This document shows, piece by piece, positions 34,479 through 43,325 of a stretch of DNA of 64,000 nt. Each line of letters opens with the position of its first letter. The first letter of the stretch is position 1. The DNA lies in the NCBI GenBank assembly GCA_964612555.1, contig CAZTBW010000001.1:124001-188000 (forward strand), given 5' to 3'. The translations under genes and the position numbers were made by a program. The stretch comes from DAOLCO01 sp964612555 (lineage in GTDB: Bacteria > Bdellovibrionota_C > UBA2361 > SZUA-149 > DAOLCO01). Below the pieces are notes generated by a model that saw nothing but the letters and a program-made list of their open reading frames with translations, had not been told where the DNA came from and made no database searches.

Positions 34479-36410
34479 TTATAGACGTACCTGAATACCG
34501 GCAAAGATACTCGCTCCCGGAGTACCGTACCCGGGAACTTCTTCATAATCTCTGTTAAAGAGGTTCTGAACACGTATGTATGGTTCTATGCCGTCATATA
34601 CTTCATACATGGCAGTACCTGAGACTATGAAGTAGTCATCCATAGATGCTCCGCCGGAATCTTTACGGTTTGCAAGATATGTTGCAAAGGCGTTAATTCT
34701 GAATTTCTCAAAAGGTTTGCTAAGTATTCCAAAGCCACCCTGATGACGAGCTCTTCGTGCAAGCATATTTCCAGTCGACTTATCCTCAGAGTCAAGATAG
34801 GTGTAGCTGATACTTGGCTCGAACCACTCATGAGCTTTCCAGCTGAATCTTGTTTCAAGACCCTGTACTTCAGCTGAATTTATATTCTCAGGAGTAAATG
34901 TTACTGTATTGAATGCAATCAGGTTACGGTAATCAGTTCTGAAGAATGTAATATCTGATTGAAAATCAGATATAGTAGTAGTTATTCCAAGGTCAAAGCC
35001 CCTGCTCTTCTCCGGTGATAATTCACTATTAGAAAAACCAGGAAAGAACAGATCATTAAAGCTGGGCGCTCTAAATCCGGTACCGTAACTAGCTCTAAAT
35101 TTTGATTTAAGTACAGGTACCATCTGTGCAAGAAAAAATCTGTAGGTAGTCACGTCACCAAAAGAAGTGTCATGATCATAACGGATACCTGCACCAAGAG
35201 TGGTTTCCTTAACAGGTGAATATTGTTGTTCATAAAACACACCATGAACTTCACGTCTTTCATCAAAGGAACCAACATTTTCTCCATCAGTTCTCTTGTA
35301 GGCATACCCAGCCATACCTGTCAGATCTTCGGTGAACCTGATTGTGTTTTGCTGTTGAACGCTGGTTACTAGCGAATCAAACTTATAATTGTTAAACTCG
35401 TTTTCTGAGTCCTCTGCCTCAAACTCATCATAGATTACTCCCAACAGTAAAGCAGGTGTCCACCAGTCAAAATCCTTACTTATGGTAAGACTTGATTGTA
35501 CACTGTCTCTTCTCTGTGCATAGTCAAGAGCATCTATCAGCCCTTGTGTAAAATCAAATGTATCAAGACTTGTTCTTGCTCTTGTGTATCGAACAGTAGC
35601 TTTCACTTCTACATCTTCGGGAAGATCTGCCTCTATGCTTGCAACGGCACTGAGGTTATCATAGGGGTCATTTTCAGAGTTCCCCCTTTTTCTGTTTGCA
35701 ACAGAAATATTATCTGAAGTTAGAAAAGATACCCCGGCAGAACCCCTTACGACCTCACTACCCCCCGATGCTTTTGCAACATACCTCTGGGTATTATACG
35801 TCCCTGCTTCAAAAGTGAAACTGGTCTGAAACTCTTCATCAATTTTTTTGGAAACAATATTGATTACCCCACCCATGGCGTCAGCCCCGTACATGACACT
35901 CCCGGCTCCTCTAACTACTTCAATACTGCCAATATCAAGCGTAGAAATGTCCGCAAAATCAAAAAGACCGCTATTTGCTTCGTTTACAGGAATTCCGTCA
36001 ACCATAACAAGGGTCTGGCTTGGACTTGCACCCCGAAGAAATACCCCTGTAGATCTTCCAGGTCCTCCGGACTGGACTACTTGCAGACTCTCAACATTTC
36101 TCAAGGTTTCAAGTAAATTGGACTCCCTTCTTGCTTCTATCTCTTCTTCTGTAATGATCGTTACCGCTGAACCAACCTTGTCTATTGATTGAGCAAATCT
36201 GGATGGAGTGATAAGTATCCTTGGAATTTTTCGGGACTCCTGTGGATCTTCATCAGCAGTTTTTTCTTCATTCAAAACTTCTTCAGCATACACACTGCTA
36301 GACAGAACAAAAGCTCCAACTAAAAGCAGTATATAAAATATTGTTTTTGAAATGTGTGGTCTAAGATTTGAGATGCACGACCACCCTGCACGCGATATAT
36401 TCTTTTGCAT
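34479..36410 (-). CDS. btuB: TonB-dependent vitamin B12 receptor, BtuB-like
   Basis: A 643-residue outer-membrane receptor. A signal peptide (FYILLLVGAFVLSSSVYA) is followed by a plug domain with ITEEEIEARRESNLLETL, GGPGRSTGVFLRG and VRGAGSVMYGADAMGGVIN. About 480 residues of beta barrel follow, ending RDYEEVPGYGTPGASIFAGI and a terminal Leu after Arg. I choose ATG 36410 because AAAGGAGGT lies directly upstream; the frame extends to 36455 but into the leader. A cobalamin riboswitch upstream makes corrinoid uptake the likely role. No btuCDF genes are in this window. Confidence 0.92.
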   Translation of the reverse strand: MQKNISRAGWSCISNLRPHISKTIFYILLLVGAFVLSSSVYAEEVLNEEKTADEDPQESRKIPRILITPSRFAQSIDKVGSAVTIITEEEIEARRESNLLETLRNVESLQVVQSGGPGRSTGVFLRGASPSQTLVMVDGIPVNEANSGLFDFADISTLDIGSIEVVRGAGSVMYGADAMGGVINIVSKKIDEEFQTSFTFEAGTYNTQRYVAKASGGSEVVRGSAGVSFLTSDNISVANRKRGNSENDPYDNLSAVASIEADLPEDVEVKATVRYTRARTSLDTFDFTQGLIDALDYAQRRDSVQSSLTISKDFDWWTPALLLGVIYDEFEAEDSENEFNNYKFDSLVTSVQQQNTIRFTEDLTGMAGYAYKRTDGENVGSFDERREVHGVFYEQQYSPVKETTLGAGIRYDHDTSFGDVTTYRFFLAQMVPVLKSKFRASYGTGFRAPSFNDLFFPGFSNSELSPEKSRGFDLGITTTISDFQSDITFFRTDYRNLIAFNTVTFTPENINSAEVQGLETRFSWKAHEWFEPSISYTYLDSEDKSTGNMLARRARHQGGFGILSKPFEKFRINAFATYLANRKDSGGASMDDYFIVSGTAMYEVYDGIEPYIRVQNLFNRDYEEVPGYGTPGASIFAGIQVRL

Positions 36411-36460
36411 GATACCTCCTTTACTTCCCCTCGGAAGTCTGGGTTTATTAAACACTACTG

Positions 36461-36605
36461 TTCAGGTATCCTGGCTTGTGATCACCCTACTTGGAGCGCT
36501 CTTCCCGGAATATTTCCAGTGAGCGACCTTATGTCTAGCTCCTTTCGTCACACATACAGTTGCGGGGCAGCAGAGGATTTTAACCTCTTTCCCTTTAGTC
36601 GATAA
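36461..36605 (-). ncRNA. Cobalamin (AdoCbl) riboswitch upstream of btuB
   Basis: On the minus strand the leader contains the conserved CTGCCCCGCAACTGT segment (36570-36556) preceded by AAAATCCTCTG, and the B12 box GCCAGGATACCTGAA (36475-36461). The intervening arms pair as expected for this class. A short hairpin (36423-36438, ACTTCC with GGAAGT) lies immediately upstream of the btuB ribosome-binding site and could be the expression platform. Cobalamin binding would be expected to lower btuB expression. Confidence 0.92.
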
Positions 36606-36733
36606 ATGGAAGTATACAGTCTTTCGATACCACTATTTAAAGATTAAACAGTAATGGCAGAAATGATATAACACGCGAAAATTTGAAAAGTAAAGGTATT
36701 TAGAGAAAAGAGTAAATGGCAGTAATGTTATCG

Positions 36734-36772
36734 TAAAACAGGGAGCTAGAATAAAACTAGCTCCCTGTTTTA
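36734..36772. terminator. Strong terminator hairpin after the His-rich lipoprotein gene
   Basis: A perfect 16-bp stem TAAAACAGGGAGCTAG (36734-36749) with CTAGCTCCCTGTTTTA (36757-36772) and a 7-base loop. It follows the leftward lipoprotein gene by 23 bases and separates it from the btuB leader, so btuB should have its own promoter. Confidence 0.85.
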
Positions 36773-36795
36773 GTAACAATATAAGAAGTCAGTTT

Positions 36796-37422
36796 TTAAT
36801 CATGCTCATGATCGTGTTCATGATCGTGATGATGATCATCGTCGTGGTCATGTTGATGTTCGTCCTCATGATGAGAATAAAAGTCAAGAGCATCGTCATA
36901 GTCCATCCCGTCAATTATCACACGTAATACCGTTATCTGATCGTTTTCAGGAAGCCAATGATTAGCATGTTTTATCTGAAACCTGTGAGAATGATCATGC
37001 TCATGATCGTGACTATGTTCTTCTTCATCTTCATGCAAGTGGTGATCACCATCCTCATCGTGAGGATAACCTGCTTCAGTGTGAAGAGACATTTCAATTT
37101 CAACATTCTTTGCCTGTTGAGGAATGTTAAGAGTAAAAGTGGTATCAGCTCCGTGTTCTTTTACTGAAAAAAGAACTTCATCGATTCTTGTACCGCGAAA
37201 CCCCAATGACCATACACCATTTCTGTTTGTTGTGTCACAACTGCCCAAGGCACATATCTGGACACCTGGAATTCTCTCCCCTGCTTCATGAGCAAGCATA
37301 TTGTACTCTTTTGACTCCCCTTGAATTATAGTTCCACGAATTCGTATGGAGTCACTACTTGATTTCCCGCAACCAAAAGCAGAGAGTAGTAAGAAGCCGG
37401 CAAATAATAATTTAACATTCAT
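36796..37422 (-). CDS. His-rich metal-binding lipoprotein, hypothetical
   Basis: A 208-residue protein with a lipoprotein signal peptide (LLLSAFGC lipobox, Cys near residue 18). The first 100 mature residues look like a carboxypeptidase-regulatory-like beta domain (IRIRGTIIQGE, GVWSLGFRG). The rest has two His/Asp/Glu clusters, near residues 120-147 and in the last 25 residues, with repeated HDHEHDH motifs that should bind divalent metals such as Zn, Ni or Co. It lies upstream of the riboswitch-controlled btuB, separated by a terminator. Metal identity is not decidable; cobalt is suggested only by the neighbour. Confidence 0.8.
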   Translation of the reverse strand: MNVKLLFAGFLLLSAFGCGKSSSDSIRIRGTIIQGESKEYNMLAHEAGERIPGVQICALGSCDTTNRNGVWSLGFRGTRIDEVLFSVKEHGADTTFTLNIPQQAKNVEIEMSLHTEAGYPHDEDGDHHLHEDEEEHSHDHEHDHSHRFQIKHANHWLPENDQITVLRVIIDGMDYDDALDFYSHHEDEHQHDHDDDHHHDHEHDHEHD

Positions 37423-37457
37423 TATTAATCTCTCCTTATAATGTATAATCTAAATAT

Positions 37458-37507
37458 TTAAATCCAAAAATTTGCAACAAGACTTTATTGCAAATTTTTG
37501 GATTTAA
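37458..37507. terminator. 20-bp perfect inverted repeat downstream of tRNA-Leu
   Basis: TTAAATCCAAAAATTTGCAA (37458-37477) is matched exactly by its complement at 37488-37507 with a 10-base spacer. It lies 45 bases past the leftward tRNA-Leu 3' end and 35 bases before the lipoprotein start. It can end the secG-tRNA transcript. It could also act as an operator or leader hairpin for the lipoprotein gene. Confidence 0.6.
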
Positions 37508-37552
37508 GGCAACAGAAGAACAACTTAAATTTCAGTACACAAATCAGGTAAA

Positions 37553-37634
37553 TGCCCTGGGAGCGACTCGAACGCTCACGTCTTGCGACACACGGCCCTC
37601 AACCGTGCCTGTCTACCAGTTTCAGCACCAGGGC
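37553..37634 (-). tRNA. tRNA-Leu (GAG)
   Basis: The minus strand folds into a class II tRNA with a long variable arm. Acceptor GCCCTGG (37634-37628) pairs with CCAGGGC (37560-37554), discriminator A at 37553. The anticodon loop TTGAGGG on a CACGG/CCGTG stem gives GAG, for CUC/CUU codons. CCA is not encoded. It starts seven bases after the secG stop codon and is probably co-transcribed. Confidence 0.94.
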
Positions 37635-37640
37635 AAAGAA

Positions 37641-38066
37641 TTATAATTCAGAAGCAGCTTCTTCCACTTGAGTATTTGCTTCAGAAGGCAAGGTTTCACT
37701 TTCCTCTGAACTGGTACCAGCCTCTACCTGAGGAATACCAAGATGATCTAAAACCGCCTCAGCTGACTGACCCTGATTTCCAGAGTTTATCATTGCTTCT
37801 GAAGCCTCTTTAAAAAACATTCTCTGTTCAGGCATATCGGGAAATCGGGCTTTGTAAGCCAGACTGACCGAAGTAATCATGAATATTGCAGCGATGATTG
37901 TAGTTGCGTTCTGGAGCGGATTTTCTGTCATTGGACCAAAGAGGCTTGAGTTATCCCCTCCTCCAAGAGTCGCACCAGCTTCAGCCCCCTTACCCTGCTG
38001 CAAAAGAATCAGCACAATCAAAAGGACAGAAGAAAAAATATGAACAGAAATCAGTAATAGTTCCAA
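37641..38066 (-). CDS. secG: Preprotein translocase subunit SecG
   Basis: A SecG of about 141 residues if started at TTG 38066 (MELLLISVHIFSSVLLIVL). It has two membrane segments around the conserved LLQQGKGAEAGATLGGG and SSLFGP motifs, then TTIIAAIFMITSVSLAY. The last 60 residues are acidic and longer than usual. The open frame extends to 38156, but the added 30 residues are not family-like; no good ribosome-binding site is visible for either start. SecG assists SecYE in export. Confidence 0.88.
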   Translation of the reverse strand: MELLLISVHIFSSVLLIVLILLQQGKGAEAGATLGGGDNSSLFGPMTENPLQNATTIIAAIFMITSVSLAYKARFPDMPEQRMFFKEASEAMINSGNQGQSAEAVLDHLGIPQVEAGTSSEESETLPSEANTQVEEAASEL

Positions 38067-38280
38067 AACACTAACCCAGAATACGTATAAAAATTCATAA
38101 TCGCACTGCTTAATAAGGTATATAAAACCATCCGTCAAGTAATCTACAATGGGCACTAAAACAGTACGTTATTAAATACAATAATTATTGAGATAAATTA
38201 GTGAAGCTGTCGATATAAACTGATATAAGGGGCAGTTAGGGAAGGTAGTTGGGTTTATAATATTTTTGCATATTTTTACG

Positions 38281-38817
38281 ATGAAAACTTGTTTAACATC
38301 AAAAGCAGCTTTTAAAATAACAGGTGTTTTATCTGTTCTTGTTCTGAATTCATGTGCGCTGCTATTAATCACGGAACCTGATGAACAGGCGCTCAGGTAC
38401 CAGAAAACAAATAAAATCGGAAATGCCTGCTCTGATCTTAAAAGAGAAAAAAGCGCTAAAACGAAGGAAGTTTCTCTTAATAATGGGAATGCCTTTAATC
38501 AATCTCCTGACAAGATAAATTTTTATATACAGCAGTTGTCATCTGCTTCAGATGCTACCCGGGCAGGAGCAGCGACCCAACTCGGTATGCTGGGTTATCA
38601 TGCAAAACCGGCAGTATCCAATCTTGAATATTCAGCGATTCATGATTCAAGTAAGTGGGTAAGAAGAGCATCCGTTAAGTCTCTTTACAAAATAGGCTCT
38701 CACACCTCTTACAGGGTTTTTGAAAAAGCGAAGAATGACTCTGATTACTACGTAAAAACGGCAGCAGAACAAGCTATCAACAAATGGAGAGATAGCAGAG
38801 CTCGTTTATCTCAATGA
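38281..38817 (+). CDS. HEAT-repeat putative lipoprotein
   Basis: A 178-residue protein from ATG 38281. The N-terminus has a hydrophobic stretch ending in VLNSC, a possible lipobox. The C-terminal 90 residues contain HEAT-like repeats (AATQLGMLGYHAKPAVSNL, WVRRASVKSLYKIG). It overlaps the yjbQ start by four bases (ATGA), so translation is likely coupled. ATG 38266 is an alternative start. No function is recognised. Confidence 0.72.
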   Translation: MKTCLTSKAAFKITGVLSVLVLNSCALLLITEPDEQALRYQKTNKIGNACSDLKREKSAKTKEVSLNNGNAFNQSPDKINFYIQQLSSASDATRAGAATQLGMLGYHAKPAVSNLEYSAIHDSSKWVRRASVKSLYKIGSHTSYRVFEKAKNDSDYYVKTAAEQAINKWRDSRARLSQ

Positions 38818-39227
38818 TTTATCATCAAAGTATCACAATAAGAACTCCCTCCCAGGGGCTTTATGAAATTACAAATGAGGTCTCTTCATGTGTTTCAAGA
38901 AGCGAAGTGGATGATGCCTTATGTAATGTTTTTATCTGCCACACGTCTGCAAGTCTGGTAATTCAGGAAAATGCCGACCCCAGTGCACGCCATGATCTCG
39001 AAAACTGGATGAATCGTCTCGCTCCGGAAAAAGACTCTCTCTATACTCACACCTCAGAAGGACCCGATGATATGCCCTCACACATCAAATCAATCCTGAC
39101 CCAGACATCTATTCAAATACCTGTAATATCAGGAGAGCTCGCACTTGGTACCTGGCAAGGTATATACCTTTGGGAACACAGAAAAGCTTCTCACAACAGA
39201 AGACTGGTAATAAGCCTTCTTGGCTGA
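38814..39227 (+). CDS. yjbQ: YjbQ family protein (UPF0047)
   Basis: A 137-residue protein matching the UPF0047/YjbQ family, reported as a secondary thiamine-phosphate synthase-like fold. Landmarks are FICHTSASLVIQENADPSARHDLE, MPSHIKSILTQTS, and LGTWQGIYLWEHR, split here for length. The conserved His, Asp and Glu residues could bind a metal. Length is typical. Physiological role is poorly known. It overlaps the HEAT lipoprotein gene. Confidence 0.93.
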   Translation: MIYHQSITIRTPSQGLYEITNEVSSCVSRSEVDDALCNVFICHTSASLVIQENADPSARHDLENWMNRLAPEKDSLYTHTSEGPDDMPSHIKSILTQTSIQIPVISGELALGTWQGIYLWEHRKASHNRRLVISLLG

Positions 39228-39249
39228 AAGTCTTTCCTGTTTTTAGTGT

Positions 39250-40782
39250 TTATTGCTTTTGCATAAACGCATTTGAAAGTGAGGTGAAATACCAGCTTCC
39301 ATTTTTTTTGTGCATTTGGATTTGATCAGTTCTGGTTTCGGATTTAAAGGTCTGGCTTATCTTTACGAGAGCACTATTTTCATCTTCCGATATTTTCTCA
39401 ATAGTGTACTCTGAATCCTGAAGTTTTGTTTTCATCTGAGTCTCTTTTTCCTGCAAACGCTCCTTAAGTTTTGCAATAACTTCTACGGCTTTACTCTGGT
39501 CTATCTCGGCACCCCCGCCAAGCTCTTCAGAGTTCAGTTTTTCCATTAAGAGATCAGATATTTCAGAAGAAGGTGATTCCAGTACCTTCTTGTAAAAGGA
39601 TTTAAGCTCTGAAGGAGTGGATACATTCATTACTTTTTTATTATTAGCCGCTAAGGTCTGAAACATATGATCCCAGTCCACATACTCAACCACTGGTGAA
39701 GGGTCACCTTTTTTTTGCATCTTTCCTATTGCTTCACGTGCCACATCTTCAGGATTTGACGCGGCATATGCAAAAAAAGGTAACAGCATAAATAAAAATA
39801 TCAGTACCAGGACAGCTAAAACACTTCTACCGCTTTCTGACAGGAGAGGCACATCATTAATTTCCGACTTTCTTTCCACAATTTTCCCTAGATGTAATCC
39901 GTGATGATATGCACAATTTTTACTGCACGTCTTCTTCTCCGGATACTTCTGGCATTTTTCACATATTTTTTTCTCTTTCCCACAATGACTGCATGAAACA
40001 AATTCAGATGCAGGGTCTCCACAGTGCGGGCAAAGCGAATATTTTTTTGAAGGCGAAAGATTTTTATCCAATGCAACCCTGTCATCAAACACAAAACACT
40101 CACCTTCGTAATAACCATCCGGATACTGCTCAATATAACTGAGAATACCACCATCGAGCTGGTAGACCTCCTTGAAACCTTTTTGCTTCATTTCAAGATA
40201 TGCCTTTTCACAGCGAATCCCACCGGTGCAGCATATATAGACAGGCTTGTCCCTGGGGATATCACAGGAATCGATAAATTCGGGAAACTCCTTGAAGTCC
40301 TTAGTCTCAGGATTGATGGCACCTTTAAACTTACCAAGCTTCACTTCGTAGTCATTCCTTACATCAATCAGGAAGTAATCCTTTTCTTTCTCAAGTATGG
40401 AATGCCACTGCTCGGGACTTATATGGGAAGGGTCTTTGGTGTCCGGAATTAAATCAGGAAAACCACTTGTAACAATCTCGTCTCTTACTTTAAAAGAAAA
40501 TCTTTTAAATGGAGCTGTCTCAGATACGCTGAATTTGAACTTCCAGTCACCTTCCGAGATATTGTTTCTGAGATATGAAGTAAACTGCTCTAACTTCCCA
40601 TTCGGGCAGGCAACAGTCCCGTTAAGACCCTCAGGTGCCACTATAATCAATCCCCTGAGCCCTATTGAATCAACAAACAGCTCAAAATCACTCCTTAGGG
40701 CAGATATGGCGGGAGCATCAAGCGAGATGAAAAAATAAAAGCTTAGAACTTCAAAGTTGGTATCCATGTTTTGATTTTGCAT
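39250..40782 (-). CDS. TrhO-like rhodanese fused to a membrane segment and export-side domain
   Basis: A 510-residue fusion. Residues 1-300 match TrhO (UPF0176), the O2-dependent tRNA U34 hydroxylase: an N-terminal acylphosphatase-like domain (LIIVAPEGLNGTVA), a rhodanese domain with the catalytic-loop Cys in CCTGGIRCEKA, and a C-terminal Cys-rich zinc module (CPHCGD, CSHCGKEKKICEKC). Residues about 318-341 form a hydrophobic segment ending FAYAASN, like a signal sequence or anchor. The last 165 residues are a charged domain (GKMQKKGDPSPVVEYVDWD, IQMHKKNGSWYFT) resembling exported NTF2/lipocalin-like stress proteins. The frame is continuous. Normal TrhO ends near residue 330. hemE starts 99 bases away, divergently. 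Confidence 0.85.
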   Translation of the reverse strand: MQNQNMDTNFEVLSFYFFISLDAPAISALRSDFELFVDSIGLRGLIIVAPEGLNGTVACPNGKLEQFTSYLRNNISEGDWKFKFSVSETAPFKRFSFKVRDEIVTSGFPDLIPDTKDPSHISPEQWHSILEKEKDYFLIDVRNDYEVKLGKFKGAINPETKDFKEFPEFIDSCDIPRDKPVYICCTGGIRCEKAYLEMKQKGFKEVYQLDGGILSYIEQYPDGYYEGECFVFDDRVALDKNLSPSKKYSLCPHCGDPASEFVSCSHCGKEKKICEKCQKYPEKKTCSKNCAYHHGLHLGKIVERKSEINDVPLLSESGRSVLAVLVLIFLFMLLPFFAYAASNPEDVAREAIGKMQKKGDPSPVVEYVDWDHMFQTLAANNKKVMNVSTPSELKSFYKKVLESPSSEISDLLMEKLNSEELGGGAEIDQSKAVEVIAKLKERLQEKETQMKTKLQDSEYTIEKISEDENSALVKISQTFKSETRTDQIQMHKKNGSWYFTSLSNAFMQKQ

Positions 40783-40881
40783 TTGAGAAAATACCTTTGT
40801 AACATGTCTTTTTTAAGGCATTCATATATACTATAACAGCGGGGTATTCTAATATATCTGTAAAATAATGTAAATTGTCTG

Positions 40882-41919
40882 ATGAAACCTCTCTTACTAC
40901 AATCCATAGAAGGCTCAGCACTTGAGAGACCTCCCGTCTGGTGCATGAGACAAGCCGGAAGGTATCTTCCTGAGTACCAGGAACTGAGAAAGCAGTATTC
41001 CTTTAATCAGCTTGCCGAAACCCCTTCCCTTGCCCGTGAAATTACACTTCAACCACTCAGGCGATTTAGCCAGATTGACGCTGCCATACTTTTTGCCGAC
41101 ATACTGACACCTTCAAGAGCCCTTGGATTTGATTTTGAGTTTTCGCCGGGTCCCGTTCTTAAAAATGCGATATTGAGTCCTGATCAAATTGAAAAACTTG
41201 AATACATACCCGTCAAAAAGTCTGTACCTTTTGTTTTTGAAGCCCTTGGTCAAGTAAGAAACGAACTCGAGAGTGAACCTAGGGAACTGCGAAGAGCCAT
41301 GCTTGGTTTTGCTGCATCTCCCTGGACTCTTGCGTGTTACCTTATTGATCAGGGAATCTATAAACAACATATTGGTACGAAAATATTTGCGAAAGAACAC
41401 CCGGAGGCACTGACTCAATTTTTATCACTCATAACTCAACTTACAATCGAGTATCTGCTCGAAAAATATCAATCCGGTGCGGATGCAGTTCAAATATTCG
41501 ACACCTGGGGAAGCCTTCTTTCTCCTGATGAGTATGATACCTGGTCGGGGAAATGGATAGAAAAAATTATTTCTGCACTTAAAGACAGAAATGTTCCTGT
41601 TATAGTTTATATATCAGGCGGGACACAACTTATCTCCTGTGTAACGAAGATGAAACCGGATGTGGTCAGTATAGACTGGAGATGTAGCTTGCAGGAAGCA
41701 GAAGCACTTTTTCCTGATGATATAACTATTCAGGGAAATGTTGACCCAAGCCTTCTTTTTGCTCCACTGAATCAAATCACTGATACGACAATACAAACCT
41801 ATGGGACTCTGAAGAGACGAAGCAGGTGCATTGCCAACCTCGGGCACGGAATGCTTCCTGCCACTCCTTTAGAAGGGATGAAAACCTATCTCAGTGCCGT
41901 CCATACGTCATGGAAATAG
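40882..41919 (+). CDS. hemE: Uroporphyrinogen decarboxylase
   Basis: A 345-residue enzyme converting uroporphyrinogen III to coproporphyrinogen III in heme synthesis. The signature RPPVWCMRQAGRYLPEY is near residue 12, and FADILTPSRALG carries the essential Asp. Later motifs are SPWTLACYLI, QIFDTWGSLLSP and NVDPSLLFAP, ending NLGHGMLPATP. Length is normal. It overlaps the HemY-type oxidase gene by 10 bases, forming a heme operon pair. Confidence 0.97.
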   Translation: MKPLLLQSIEGSALERPPVWCMRQAGRYLPEYQELRKQYSFNQLAETPSLAREITLQPLRRFSQIDAAILFADILTPSRALGFDFEFSPGPVLKNAILSPDQIEKLEYIPVKKSVPFVFEALGQVRNELESEPRELRRAMLGFAASPWTLACYLIDQGIYKQHIGTKIFAKEHPEALTQFLSLITQLTIEYLLEKYQSGADAVQIFDTWGSLLSPDEYDTWSGKWIEKIISALKDRNVPVIVYISGGTQLISCVTKMKPDVVSIDWRCSLQEAEALFPDDITIQGNVDPSLLFAPLNQITDTTIQTYGTLKRRSRCIANLGHGMLPATPLEGMKTYLSAVHTSWK

Positions 41920-43322
41920 CAAAAAATTATGACTCGGTAATTATTGGTGCGGGAATCAGTGGTCTTAGTCTTGGATACTATCTGAAACAACTTGGTAAAA
42001 AAGTTCTTATTCTCGAGTCATCAAATCGAGTCGGAGGGGTAATAGAATCAGGATGGAAAGATGGTTTTCTTTTAGAGTATGGTCCTCAAACCTGTATGGG
42101 AGAACCTGAAATATTTACACTTTGTGAGGCTCTTGGCATTACTGAAAAGATTATATATCCAGCCTGTGTGGCAAAAAAAAGATTCATTGCCGCATCAAAT
42201 TTTAAAGATTCGGGAAAGATCTTCTCAGTGCCCCAAAGCTTGAAAGAGTTTATTACCTCTGACATGCTCAGTATAAAAAACAAAATAAAGCTTCTATCAG
42301 AATTATTCAAAAATCACTCAACTCAAGCTGAGAAAAATGTCACTCTTGAAAATATTTTCAACAGAAGGTTTGGTGAAGAACTGACTTCCAATGTAGTATC
42401 AGCCATGTTACTCGGTGTATGGGGAACAACACCGGACAAACTCGAGGCAAAAAGTGCAAACCCTCTTGTGTATGATGCCTACAGTAAAGGTAACTCCATT
42501 ATCAAAACCTTAGCAGGGAAACTACAAGAGAGAAAACTATACAAAAATCATTCCGGTATCATCTCATTCAGGGGTGGGCTCCAGGTTCTGGTACATGCTC
42601 TAGCAAGTGAAATTGGAAGCGAAAACATTCTACTATCAGTTAAAGATATAACACTCGCCCCTAAGAAAAAAGACGAAAAAAAAGAAATTACTTTTAACAT
42701 CTCATCAACTAAAAATTCTCTCAAAGCAGATTCAATTATTTTTTCAATTCCCTCATATGAAAGCCTTAAGTTTTTCAGACCTGATGAATCATCGGAACCG
42801 GGAAATCACCTTTCAAGTATTTCCTATACCCCGATGGGAGTTCTTCACGCTCTGATTTCAAAAAAACACCTCCCTGAATTTGCAAAAGAAGGATTTGGTG
42901 TTTTGCTGCCACCAGGTTCTACTGAAACACTTCTTGGAGTGATCTTTTCATCAACGCTCTTTGAGGAACATATTTCAGATAGCACAAGAAACAAGGAAAA
43001 AGCTTTATTTACCTGTTTTTTCAGTAAGGAAAGTTCTAATCTTAAAAAAGAGGAACCTGGCACTACTCCTCTACGGGAATTAAAAACACTATTTGGGCTC
43101 TCAGAACTCCCGGAGTGCATTGTTACACGGTACCGGGAACATGCAATTCCGGTATATGCGCCCGGGCATTTTGAACGGGCTCAATACCTTAAGAATATCA
43201 GTACCAATAAAGCCGAATACAAAAATATATATTTTTTAAGTAATGTTCTGGAAGGAGTCAGCATACCATCAAGAATAAAGACTTCCATGATGCTTGCGGC
43301 AGAACTGGCACTTGGCAAATAG
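41910..43322 (+). CDS. hemY: HemY-type protoporphyrinogen/coproporphyrinogen oxidase
   Basis: A 470-residue FAD amine-oxidase-fold protein. The dinucleotide motif VIIGAGISGLSLGYYL follows the start, and the helix ends in LESSNRVGG. Central landmarks are GVWGTTPDKLEAKSANP and FRGGLQVLVHALA. The C-terminal FAD motif is less sharp (LSNVLEGVSIPSRIKTSM). I choose ATG 41910 because the FAD motif must be close to the N-terminus; the open frame extends into hemE. It acts after hemE. Whether it oxidises protoporphyrinogen or coproporphyrinogen cannot be decided here. Confidence 0.88.
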   Translation: MEIAKNYDSVIIGAGISGLSLGYYLKQLGKKVLILESSNRVGGVIESGWKDGFLLEYGPQTCMGEPEIFTLCEALGITEKIIYPACVAKKRFIAASNFKDSGKIFSVPQSLKEFITSDMLSIKNKIKLLSELFKNHSTQAEKNVTLENIFNRRFGEELTSNVVSAMLLGVWGTTPDKLEAKSANPLVYDAYSKGNSIIKTLAGKLQERKLYKNHSGIISFRGGLQVLVHALASEIGSENILLSVKDITLAPKKKDEKKEITFNISSTKNSLKADSIIFSIPSYESLKFFRPDESSEPGNHLSSISYTPMGVLHALISKKHLPEFAKEGFGVLLPPGSTETLLGVIFSSTLFEEHISDSTRNKEKALFTCFFSKESSNLKKEEPGTTPLRELKTLFGLSELPECIVTRYREHAIPVYAPGHFERAQYLKNISTNKAEYKNIYFLSNVLEGVSIPSRIKTSMMLAAELALGK

Positions 43323-43325
43323 ATT

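Noticed and set aside
41826..41909. Upstream extension of the HemY-type oxidase
   Set aside because: It overlaps hemE in another frame and would put 28 non-family residues before the FAD motif.
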